Source of the DNA: Rhizophagus clarus
Taxonomy: Eukaryota; Glomeromycota; Glomeromycetes; Glomerales; Glomeraceae
Reading direction: 5' to 3'
DNA: 64,000 bases
Assembly: GCA_015698045.1 (NCBI GenBank)
Contig: BLAL01000215.1
Location: 434,001-498,000, forward strand
Every line of letters starts with the position of its first letter. The first letter of the stretch is position 1. This document shows positions 47,501 through 59,010 of the stretch, one piece after another. The translations under genes and the position numbers were made by a program. The notes under the pieces were generated by a model. That model was not told the origin of the DNA and ran no database searches. It saw nothing but the letters and a program-made list of their open reading frames with translations.

Positions 47501-50397
47501 TCTACATTTCGGTAAATATTCTAGTAAATTCTTTTTTTAGTTTGTTAGTGGCTGTACCATAATTTGACAGTTTTACATTATTCATTATTATTTATTACAT
47601 AGCAAAATTATGAAATTATCGGTGAAATTCTAAAAATAAAAAAAAAAATTTCCTTCATCAAATAAATAACAATGAACTTTTTGTAATTTCTATTAATAAA
47701 ACAATAAACCTTATTTTCCGAAGTATCATTTCATTGGAAAATTATTTTACCTTTAAATCCATAATTTTATTTTTATTTTTAGACGATCATTCTATATAAA
47801 TGTTTTTTTTTTTGAAAATCCCTAATTTTTAAAACAAGTGTGGTGCAAATATTAAACGCTACGTACATAAACTTGACAAATTGGGTACTAATAATTTTGA
47901 TTTTACTATATTTATCACAAAAAAATTTCCTAAACGGAAACAAAATAAGAAAAGATTTTCTTATCTTTTTTTTTCATTGGTAGAATTAAAGCAACAAATA
48001 CAACCGGCCGATGACCTACCGATTATTTTTTTTTTTTCTCGAGATTCTGTCACAAGGATAAATGCATGCAGAACAAAAAAAAAAAAATAAAATAAAAATA
48101 AAATAAAAAAATAAAATAAAATAAAATAAAGGAAAAAGATTGAAAATAATTAACCATCTTTGTTATTATTTCAATTCGGGTATTAATCCTAAATTCCCCT
48201 GATTCCTAACAACGTATTACTATGTCCTTCTTTATAAAAGAAGAAAGATAGTATGCGTAAATGGTAAAAAGGAAATTTTATCGTATTGTTTTTTCTAGAT
48301 TTATTTACGTTGCTTATATGTGTTATTAAGGTTACAATTACATTAATTGTAATTGTATACACAAACATAACCCGCATTTATCATTTACGTGTCACGAATT
48401 TTTTTTTTTCAAATTTTTCTTTGATTTGCATAAAGGTTTCTAATTATATTAGCAAAACAAAAAAAATGATTCGTTCATTTGTCAAATTAAATGCATCAAT
48501 TTAGTTGTGTCACGAGAAAATATTTTTTTTTTTTTTCTGGAAAATTTGTTTTCACCATTTCAGTTTCGGTTCGGTTCGGCTCGGGTAATTTATGGAAAAT
48601 TTATAATTATATGGGAATTATCATAATAGATAATTTTTAATGATTGCGGAAATAATTTTTACAGCGGATTAACATGCGCATTATATGTAGTGTTTTGATT
48701 TTATTTCTTTTTCTATAATTATTTTGTATTTCGAAGGAATTAAAAATAATGTAATATTTTCAAGTTTCTTTGTTCTTGTTGTTTAAAAAAATTCATTTGT
48801 AATTTCCTTTTATTGTTTATTTATGCAGTCGGACCTCCAAATGTATCGAAATTTGATATAACAAACTTGATATAATAATTGCATAATATTATTAGCATGA
48901 ATATAAAATTTTTTTACAGAATACTTACTATCTTAGTTTATCTAACTCTAGCCCCAAACCCTACTTTACGAAAACTTTAAAATTTAATTTATATCGTTAA
49001 GTTTACGATGTCGTTTCAATATTTGTTTGATATCATTTCAATACAATATTGTATCAGTATCAAATAATATTAAAATGGTGATTGAAACAATATTAAAACA
49101 ATATCATTAAGTTAAACTTAGACTTTTTGCTTCAATATTGTTCGATATTATTTTGATATTGTTTTAATGTTGATACAATATCGTTATGTTATCATTCAGC
49201 CAAATAAAATCACGCAGATTTTCAGACTCGCAAGTAGCCGACAAATCCGACGATGAGTTTAACGTCCAAAACTTATTCGGAAGAGTACAGCGATACAATA
49301 CAGAAAATAGGAGCAAAAGGAAAAAAAAAAAATAATAAGAAAAATCGAAATGGAAGAGTTTATTTATAAAAAAAGAGAATATTAGTTATCTAAAATCATG
49401 AGTACCGTAATTACATAGTATTAGACGCAACTTAGTAGTAATTTACTACAACATTTGGATTTAATCACACATGTATTTCTTGAATAATATATTTCATACG
49501 TAACTTAATAAAGAAATGCACATTGATGGTTAAAAAAGAAAAATATGTATATCGTACTAATATTAAGATGAAATCGAAATGATATTGCTTAAAAATATAA
49601 GGTTTCTGTAAAATAATCCCAACTTTAACTCCGTACCCTAATCCCAGATTTACTTTCCCACTCTATGAGAGAAAATATAAATATCAATATAATTTGATAT
49701 AATGATATTTTTCATATGGATTTCGACGAATCATTTATCGGGGCTTAACTGTATTGTGTTTAATTTTTTAAATAAAAACTTATCTCTACAATAAAAACAT
49801 ATTGTCAAGCGTAGTCCTGCTTTTTCTTGCTTTCACGCTTCCATTTTATACTTAATATAAAGTAAGTTTTCAATGAAACTTAGAAACATGCAATAATAAA
49901 CCCTGCTGCTGAAATTATAGAAATCTCTTATTGTTCTTACTAAAATCTTAATAATTGGAGAAAAAATTCGTTTCTATCTATGTAGAAGTAATTCTGAAAT
50001 AGTTTTTAATGAAAAAGCAAGTTCTTGTATAAAGAGATAATCAACGAATTTTGTATTAGAAAATATCAGAAAGAATACGGAGTTATGAAAGGTTTATAAG
50101 ACGAACCCTATACTTACAATAAACTAAAGACTGATCGAATTATTAGCATCATAAATTTATTTACTTCATTTACCTTTCTTAAGTATATAATCATATCTTA
50201 TATAAAATACTAAATAATGAAGACTAGCCATGATAACCACGGTAATACATAATTAAATCAGCCATAACGCATAAAATAGAAGAGCATATTATTTTTAGGG
50301 GAATAAAATGAATAAATCTTAATTTCTTATGAAAAAAATGAACTTTTATTAACAAATAAATATTCTTTAAAAAAAAGGTGATGATTTTCAATAATCT
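44541..50397. other. Long gene-free region with transposon-like debris
   Basis: No convincing gene in about 5.9 kb. Seen: A/T microsatellites (about 44885-44920 and AAAAT-type at about 48085-48130) and a T/A-tract pair near 46627-46647. A cluster of ATTGTTTCAATATTG-type inverted words spans 48990-49195. A short charged frame at about 49220-49390 (DSQVADKSDDEFNVQNLFGR, VQRYNTENRSKRKKK) follows a TTTTCAG acceptor-like site and may be an orphan exon or remnant. Confidence 0.4.
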
Positions 50398-51255
50398 TCA
50401 TTGAGATTTGTTGAGGCAGTTGTCCTCAAGCAATCTGTCAACTTTGGCGTAAGAGATAAAGGATGTCCTTAATTCATCGGATAAAGAATTCCACAATTCA
50501 TTTGCTTTCGCAATTCTTTCTTGATGTGATAAATTTGGAAATTCTTCATCTAAAATTTTCTTATAAAAATTATAGTATGTTGAAAGGCCATTTTGACAAT
50601 TTGCTGTTTCGTTAAGATGATAAAGCGGAAGTTGACGTAGACATTCTGTCGAGTGAGTAAGATAACCGTAAACGCTTATGGAGTTGTTTTTATATTTTTT
50701 AATCCGCGCAAATGCAAGACATCCAACAAATTTGTAAACTTGTCTTGACTTTCTAACTTTCAAGTTACCATTTTTTGGTCTTAAGCTTACATCACTTCCA
50801 CAACAACATTGTAAAAGACATATTCCCTTAGCTTTATTACTGTAACGCACTTTCCATTTACGTTCCGGGTTACTTTCAAGCATAAGATTATGATCCTTCA
50901 AGAAGGAAGCTGCATCGTTTTGTGACTCCCATTTTCTATTGGTAAACTCAGAAACTGGGAGAGAACATAATTGTTCTTTTTGTTTTTCCGTTAAAATAAG
51001 GTGTGAAGAAATTTTAAACATCGAGATTATAAGACTGTGATAAAAGAGAGAAAGTTTTTTTGTGTTAGATTTTTGGTTTTCGAGTATGGAAATAATGGAA
51101 AATGTGGGTTTATTTTCATTGATTCCATAATAGGAGAAGCCATATATTTTTCGAGCGCACCAATTTTTGTTTGGATTTGCGATTGAAATAAGCTTTTCGT
51201 TAACTGATATCAAATATGGTATAAGGTAACTCAGCAGCCAATGAAATATGTTCAT
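50398..51255 (-). CDS. Protein with Cys/His-rich domain and C-terminal HMG-like domain, up to 285 aa
   Basis: Single frame; the first ATG is at 51255, but a second at 51021 (MFKISSHLILTEKQKEQLCS) begins the better-composed part, and the first 78 residues may be leader or artefact. From about residue 108: RKWESQNDAASFLKDHNLML, then RKWKVRYSNKAKGICLLQCC, CGSD, VGCLAFARIKKY and VYGYLTHSTEC. The Cys/His spacing (CCC...C...H-x3-C) suggests a zinc-binding, perhaps DNA-binding fold similar in layout to WRKY/FAR1-like fingers; this is by eye only. About residues 225-272 (STYYNFYKKILDEEFPNLSH then RIAKANELWNSLSDELRTSF) match the HMG-box helix 2/3 pattern. A possible transcription factor or domesticated transposon-derived DNA binder. 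It lies 8 kb from the MATA_HMG array. Confidence 0.75.
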   Translation of the reverse strand: MNIFHWLLSYLIPYLISVNEKLISIANPNKNWCARKIYGFSYYGINENKPTFSIISILENQKSNTKKLSLFYHSLIISMFKISSHLILTEKQKEQLCSLPVSEFTNRKWESQNDAASFLKDHNLMLESNPERKWKVRYSNKAKGICLLQCCCGSDVSLRPKNGNLKVRKSRQVYKFVGCLAFARIKKYKNNSISVYGYLTHSTECLRQLPLYHLNETANCQNGLSTYYNFYKKILDEEFPNLSHQERIAKANELWNSLSDELRTSFISYAKVDRLLEDNCLNKSQ

Positions 51256-52194
51256 CCTTGGATTATAAATAACCTAGACGCTGATCTTTTCCTTTTTTAA
51301 TAAAAGAAATCCAAATTGGTGCCTCATTTTAAATAAATGTAATGTTTTATGTACATACAGTATATATTTATTTTATCACATATATACAATACACTTTTTC
51401 TTAATTACTGTATATACCGGCCAGCGCCTAAAATGTCTGAAAAAATTCCTGGAAAAAAAAAAAAAATTTAATTGTTCCGGAAATACATCAAAATATAAAA
51501 CCAGGACTAATAAATTTCACAGGTATATAATATGTCGTATCCAAAAAAATTTCCAGAATTAAAAAAATTTTCCGGTTTTACAAGAAATCTTTCGGAAAAC
51601 CCGGAGAATTAGAATAGATTTTATGCGCTGTTTATACGTTAATTTTCTTATTGTGCTCTTAATGCTATTGTGAATTTTGGGTATAATGAGAAATTTTTAT
51701 GATTTAATGCATATTTAAAAAAAATATAATAAATTTTTGTATTAAAAAAATAGTAATGAATCAAATGTAAGAAAAAAGAGACCAGAATATACAATTACAA
51801 AATTATTGCATTGATTTAATAATTATTACAATATATTAACAGAGTATGTTGGAAAAATGACATGCTATCTATATACCGATACGTTAATCAATATAAGCCC
51901 TTGTTCATTCCTCAGGTCGGTTGATTTTTGATCAAATTTGTACTACTCAAAATTTTTAAAATTATTTTATAAATTAAGTTAGAAATTGGAATTATACATG
52001 GAAACAAGTGAAAATTTTTTTTTTCGAACTGAAAAACAATTTTTTGTTCGAGATATTTAAACAAATGAAAGTCATATCGACCGCCGGCCTGTAACAATTA
52101 ATATTTTTTTTGCTGTATCTAAAAATATTTCAGGTATCAAACTTGAACTAAGTCCCTATAAAAAAAAAGCATCCAGAATTTATCCTGAAATTGT

Positions 52195-52432
52195 CCGGTT
52201 AAATATGTAGACAAATTCCGGACATTTAATGTGTCCGGAAAATGTTCCAAAACGTGCGCGTTTCCGGATGTTCGGAATATATCCGAATTTGGTTTAGTCC
52301 GGAATCTGTCCAGAATTCATCGGAATCCAGAATAATTTATTTTTTATATATAAATTTCCATAGTAATCCGGACAAATTCCGGACAAATTCCGGACTTATA
52401 AATATTCCGGACATTTTCCGGTCAAAACTTAC
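52195..52432 (+). repeat. TCCGGA-rich short-repeat patch
   Basis: TCCGGA/ATTCCGGAC words recur about 12 times at irregular spacing (for example GGACAAATTCCGGAC twice near 52374-52395). The patch at 51430-51610 has the same words more sparsely. The 65-codon plus frame here is a by-product. Confidence 0.6.
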
Positions 52433-52578
52433 ATCTTAATGCTGGGGCAAATTTATATCCTTAATGCTGGGAAAATTTACATCTTAATGCTAGGATAAAT
52501 TTACTTCTTAATGCTGGGACAAATTTACATCTCAACGCCCGATCAAATTTACACCATAACGCCAGTCAAATTTGCACA
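52428..52578 (+). repeat. Tandem repeat, about 24-25 bp unit, six copies
   Basis: The unit AAATTTACATCTTAATGCTG plus GG(A/G)CA is repeated six times. It drifts towards the 3' end (ATCTCAACGCCCGATCAA, then ACCATAACGCCAGTCAAA). It begins immediately where the TCCGGA patch stops. Confidence 0.8.
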
Positions 52579-55500
52579 CAAATTAAATAAATAAATTTTA
52601 ATTCAAATATTTACAGATAATAATATTTTATTTATTAAATGCCAAAAATTATTTATTGGTATTAACATTAAAATCAACAAAAATACATAAAACTAATATA
52701 TTGTATAATTTTGCCTGAAAGAATCATTAATAAATATGTAAAAAACAGAGAAGTATAATTAATATATTAGTCAAATATTAAATATAGTAAATAATAAAGA
52801 AATTTAATTTAGTTAGTTAAAAAAAGGTAGAAAATTTGTTAGTAATATTGAAAAGTTAGTAATATATGAAGTACGAAAAAAATTTAGTTAGCCATGTAAC
52901 AAAAAGTAAAAAGTAGTATATTTAAAATATGAAAAAATTTAGTTAGTTACATGTTAGAAAAATAGAAAAATATAGAAGGTTAGTAATATTTTAAAATATA
53001 CAAAAGAAAAGAAAAATAAATACCTATTTTTGAAGACGAAGACGTGGTGATGATCTTAAATATGTAAATAAAAAGATAATAAATATGTAAAAAAAATAAA
53101 TAATATATGCTTTATAATTGTGTTAATTACCAGTCAATTGCCTGTCAAAAAATATTTACTGTCGAGAATATTAAAGAAAATTCTTAAAAGAAAAAAGTGT
53201 TTACTGTCAGAAATGAGAAAATCATTTAAAAGAAAACAAAAAGTTCGTGTTTGGTTATTTTTAGACCAATATTTATATTTATATTGATCAACACATAAGT
53301 GACGTAAATCACCAATCATATAATCTAAATCACATGATCACAAATTAACCGTATTGTCACTAGTCGATTTACAGGGCAGTAAGTAGTAACAGTGTATATA
53401 GGCGATAAATTGGAAAATAAAATTAACACAAATGTATAATTAGGACTTTAATACAAATAAAGTATACAATTGATAAGAATATGAAATAAATCGTTAGGCG
53501 TTTTATTAAAATGTCAACAATCCAACCATATTACTGCTTCACTCGGCGCTCTGTAATATTCGTTTATTTCTTTATAGGTGTTTCTATCTAAAAACTAAAC
53601 AAATTCAACACACTGATTTTTCTCTCCTTTCCTTCCTTATATATACCCTCTAAAATTTGAAACAATTCTCACTTGTCCTTTGGCTAAGTTGTCCAAAGTA
53701 CCATTCGTCCTTTGTACAATTGGTACTAAGCCAATGCTTGTTGATTGTAAACTATGTATATAAATAAACTATATAAAATAAAAATAAACTATATAAATAA
53801 ACTAATACTAAAATTTTCATAACGCATTCATATTTTTATATATATAATGTCTAAATCTTTTGTACGACAGTCTCATCTATAACATAAAAAAAAAATCCAA
53901 AACGTCTAAATTACAATAAAATCTAGTTTTGAGTAAAGGTATTAAAATGATTCAACTCAAGAAAATTTCGACCCACAAGCTTTTAATAGAACGATCATAA
54001 TTGAAAAATAATTTTTTTTAACTAAACAGAATAGGGCTTATTATGTTCATAATGTTCTTAAAGGAAACGTTCGTATTAGATGAAGGTTAGTTAACAATTG
54101 TGTTAACATTACAAATCAAATGAGTACAAAAAGCAGCTGATGAAATTTAAAATAATGAAAATATAGAACAATTTACAATAATGATAACGGTAATTGATCT
54201 AATTAATAATCTTTGTTGTTGCTGTATTTTTTGGACCAAACATTATTTTATTTATAAAATCAATCTTTTACAATGTACGGAATATGATTACTATAATTTG
54301 AAAAAATATGAACAAAAATTATTTTCATATCTATTTATTTTTCTGTGTAAGCTTTTTAAATAATTAAAGTAAAAAAAAAAAAATTATTAAATAAAATTCA
54401 TGTTTGTTAACGTTAAAAAAAATTTTTCGTATAAATTAAAATTATAATAATATTTACTTATCGATTTCTTTGTCGCCAATCTTCTTGATCTTCGTTCAAG
54501 ATCATTGTGGTCCTTTTTCTTTTTATTATCATCGTTGACTTACCGTCCAAAATGGCGTCTAAGAAGTACAAAAGAAACACGAGGGTTAGTAAATGTTATA
54601 CAAGACAAAAAATATTTTTTTTAGTGCAAAAAAATACCTATTACACTGCCGCGTTTAAAGAAGTTATCAGAATTTACAGAAAAAAAGTTTAAAAAAACTA
54701 ACTAAAAAGTTTCCGGAGGTCATTTAAATAAATTTTATTAAAAAATATTCCAAATTAAGTTTACTTCCATGGAAAGTTTTTCCTTTTTCAGAAAAATTCT
54801 GCATGATACATCATCTTCTAAGTTCACCATATATCTCATAATTTAGTATAGTCTAGATTTAAGTATATTAAGAAATAGTTTAATTTTGTAATATATATAA
54901 TTTTTGATCAGAAATTTAATATTAAACGCAGTAATTTAGACTTTTATAAAAATGCTAAGCTTTATAGTTAAGTTTTAGACTGATAGTATAAATATTAAGC
55001 GTAGTAATTTAAACTTTAATAGAAATGCGATTTTCCAGATGAAAAATTAATTAAAGAATTATTTATTAATAATATTTCGAGAATAGCTTATTGTTATTTT
55101 TTAGTCCTTTTGTTGTTTTCCTTTTGTTTCGTTTACTTGAAAAATGAAAAATCCTAATAAACATTACAATAAATTATTTGCTATTATAAAAAATTTATTG
55201 TTTAAAAAACAATTGTATTATAAAGTCCGTGATCATTTTAAAATAATTACGATAATATATATATATAGGTGATAATTTATTTATGTGATTTATTTAATAA
55301 CATGAAATAAACTTTTTCTTTTGACTTTTCTTGCACATCTTTTTGATAAAATCTTATACATAATTACATATCGTTAATAGTTTTTTAATTAATCGGTATA
55401 TATGTTTGAGAATTTACACGAATACATCTCACGTGATTTATAAAAAATATTTTATTGACTAATTTTCGATTTTATTTAATTAATAAAAATCACACATTAT

Positions 55501-55599
55501 CATAATTTATAAAAATTTTTTACTGGTTTATTTATAAATTATCTAAAGCAATAATGTTGCAATACAAATACGTTAAACGACAAAATACATGGCAATAAG

Positions 55600-55895
55600 A
55601 AAGTAAAGGAAGGATAAATGAAAATGGATAAATAATGATTAAAGCAAATACAATAATGGAAAACGAAATATGATGGAGATGAAATATGAAAATATGATGA
55701 AGGGAAGCGAAATGTAGTGAGGGAGACAAAGTGCGAAGAAGGGAAACGAAATATGATGAAGGGAGATGGTGTGATGAAGGGAGATGAAGCTTGATGATAA
55801 TTTGATGATAAAAGATGAAGTGTGAAAATGGGAGATGAAATACGATGTTAATATGATGCTAAAAGGCGAAAGATAATGATGGAAGACGAAAAGCA
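55600..55895 (+). repeat. Purine-rich degenerate minisatellite (GATGAAGGGAGATGAAATAT-type)
   Basis: Blocks such as ATGATGAAGGGAGATGA and GAAATATGATGAAGGGA recur about ten times with period about 20-30 bp on the plus strand. The open minus-strand frames (Ile/Phe/Ser/His-rich) are artefacts of this repeat. Confidence 0.65.
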
Positions 55896-56264
55896 ATAAA
55901 AAAAAAAGAAAAAATTATAAAAAAAGACAAAAGGATGAAATAATACATGAATACAAATACAAAGAGACAAAGGAACGAAAATAAACAAAGCATAATGAAG
56001 ACCCACCCATAAGAAAAGAAAAAGAAAATATATTAGTAAAATAACAAGAGAATGATAAGAAAAACAAAAAAAAAGAAAGAAAATTCACTCACCAAAAAAA
56101 GTAAAAATTTTTCTGCTAAAACTGATAATAGCCGTTTCTAAAAAAAGAAATGAACAAGTTAATGAAGTACAAGAAAGAAAACTAGAGGAACAAGGTAGAA
56201 AAAAGCTTACTATGAATTCCTGTTAAAAAAAAAAAAAAAATGAAAAATCAATGTAATACAGTAC

Positions 56265-56525
56265 CCAGAAGGTTTCTACAAAAAAAAAAAAAAGGAAAGA
56301 ACGTTAGTAGCGTTTACCAATGTTCTTATAACAATAAAGAGACTCCCACTCTCCATTTACCTTCTAGGGGCTGTCCTAAAAGCGTTTAGGAGGTTTCTGC
56401 AAAAAAAATAAAAGGAAAAAACGATAGTAGCATTTATTAATGTTCTTATAGTAGTAAAGAGATACCCGACCTTGCACCCACCCTCCATTAATTTTACCTT
56501 TTGAGTGCCATTCTGAAGCGTCCAA
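56265..56525 (+). repeat. Imperfect direct duplication, about 120-125 bp unit, two copies
   Basis: AGGTTTCTACAAAAA (near 56269) and AGGTTTCTGCAAAAA (near 56389) each lead into AACG-TAGTAGC-TTTA...AATGTTCTTATA...TAAAGAGA and later a CTCCATT...TTACCTT block. The second copy contains a small insertion. Non-coding. Confidence 0.65.
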
Positions 56526-58769
56526 AACGTCTTCGAAATTTAAAAAAAAATAGATCGTAAGTCGTAACCGATCTGCATTACATCATCAGCCACGCCGACC
56601 ACGGGTTTATCTAAATAAATAATAAACATGTAATCCGGCCCGTATAAACTTAGAAATTTTCTACATGTTTTTTATATATTATCGAAAACAAAATGAGTAT
56701 TACTATAAAATTTATTACCAATTATGAAATTGTTTATAAACTAAACTTTTATAGATCATAAAGTCCAGAAATTAGTAAATTCAGCGTCAAATAACACCTA
56801 ATGTATCGAAAAAATATATTAGATTAAATATTTCGGCTAACTTACGATGATATTTACTAGCTATTTAAGGCTATGTTGCAACTTCGAAAAGACTTCGAAA
56901 AAGCACGTTATTGATGGTTTCACGAGATAGTTTGACGCTAAGATCGTCACGTGTCTTATACTAGATCGTTATGATCTGATGGCGATCACTTAACTGCATG
57001 GTAGCAAATCATGAGTTTCTGCAAAGTTATTATTAAACACATGACTATTTTTTAATAATTTGCAAAAAATATAAATTGTTCTATAGTTTCAGACCAATAA
57101 ACAATTTGATACGTGTCTATATATCATATCGATATGAATAATAAATTTAATACGCAACAATACTTTGTGTAATTTGTGCATAATTTTATTGTAATGTCCT
57201 TTTTGTTTACATCTAATTAAAAGCATAATAAATATTCTTTACATTGTTTTAACTATTTAAAAAATTCATGTTCGTGTATTAATGATAATATTTTGCAAAT
57301 CACTGATCAGTTTGGCAAAAAATAAAAATTTAATTTTTTTTTTTTTTAGATAACGATCATAGATCAGTTTTGTGGAGAATATTTTAATCAACCAAACCTA
57401 AAAAATTTGTTGATCAACTTGTATTGTGTTTATATTCTAATCGTAATTTGATTTCAAAAAAAACTTGATGGACGTACAAAATGCTGTATATATCAATATT
57501 TTGAATTTAAAAGAAAAATAAATAATAAAAATATATGTATTGAATAAAAAAAAAAAAAAAAAAATTAAAAAGTTAACATGTAAATTTTTTTTCTTAATTT
57601 TATTATAATTTAAAATAATCCGTGAAAATTAAAACATCATTATAAAAACGAAACCAAAAATTTTCATTTATTATTTTAATCTATAAAAAATTTTAATGTT
57701 GTATGCTACTATCAAGTCCTATAATCTTATATTACTAACTTCTTTTGTTATGATTAATAATATGACAAATGTTTGTTCATATAGTTGTTAACAACCCATC
57801 TTGTTTTAATTATGACAATATTGCTACATAAAATGCTTGGATTGTAAACCAAAGTTATTCTATTGCTTAATTATTTTCATAATAAAATTAATTTATTTCA
57901 TTATTCTATACATTTTGATTATTACCAGTTCAATTCATTCAATTCAAATGAAATTAAACTGTTACAATTATATGTGATGAACAAGATGTTAACAATTTGC
58001 CTAAAAAGTATACATTTATTTTAGTTATTTTAAATTAGTACTCAAGTGAAAATAATTCAACTACTATTATAACTTTGATGGAAACTTTCAATTCAGGAGA
58101 TTAAAAGTTCAGAAAATTATTACGATTTACGAAAATAGACTTGTAACTTGTTAATGATAGATCTATAATTTCAAAGGATTTTTTTTTAAAATTGTATACT
58201 ATATCTAGTCATATTATAATAATTATAATAATAAATTACAATTATTTATTAACTGAGAATTAACTATTTATTTATTATATTAAGTAACTAGGTAAATGGG
58301 AACTGTTAGAGCGTCTGTGTTATAATCACAAGATTATTTTTTATTGCTGCTCAAAACTCGATTGGTCAATACATAGCAGATATATCATTTTTTATCTTCT
58401 TTTAAAAATGATTAATAGAAAAGAAAAAGAAATCACAAAGGAATAGATACAAGAATTTCACCCAACAGCAATTATGAAAATATTGCTGGAAGTTTTTCAG
58501 CAAGGTTAAGTGATATAGGAAAACCTCTTCAATAATTTATAGAACTATAATATTAATAACATGAAGGATGATATATATAAACATAAATAACTAATAATAA
58601 TATATATTATAGTAAATATTAAGATATATTATCGTTATAAGCAGTTAAATAACTGGTAAGTAAGCTAACTAGGCAAATACCATCGATGATTATAAGCAAA
58701 CCAAATAACTGAAAGTATATGTCATAAACATAACAGATAAATGTCTAGTATGTCAGAAATATCAATGAT

Positions 58770-59010
58770 AACAAATAAAAGTCTGTATCTATCAAGAAGT
58801 ATAATGAAGCAACTGACGACAAATATCACAGACATCACCTGACAAGAAGCATCATGAGCAATAGACAACAAACGTCACGGACATAAATGTCTGTATCTGA
58901 CAAGAAAATCATGAGCGAGCAACTGACAACAAATATCACGGACATAAATGTCCGTACTTGATAAGAAGTATTATGAGACAAATATCACGGACATAAATGT
59001 CTGTACCTGA
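58770..59010 (+). repeat. Tandem repeat of about 50-75 bp units with an internal palindrome
   Basis: Four units of GTCTGTATCTGACAAGAAG...ATCATGAGCAACTGACAACAAATATCACGGACATAAAT. In the later units the boundary forms ACGGACATAAATGTCCGT, a perfect 18-bp palindrome (near 58937-58954), or ACGGACATAAATGTCTGT with one mismatch. A further TATCACGGACATGAG lies at about 59077. Confidence 0.75.

Noticed and set aside
54507..54692. 61-codon plus frame containing MASKKYKRNTRV
   Set aside because: The first 16 residues look basic and ribosomal-like, but the rest is low-complexity and the possible GTTAGT intron leads to no open exon.
55532..55896. Two His/Ser/Phe-rich minus-strand frames
   Set aside because: Produced by the purine-rich minisatellite; repeated low-complexity peptide without domain or start context.
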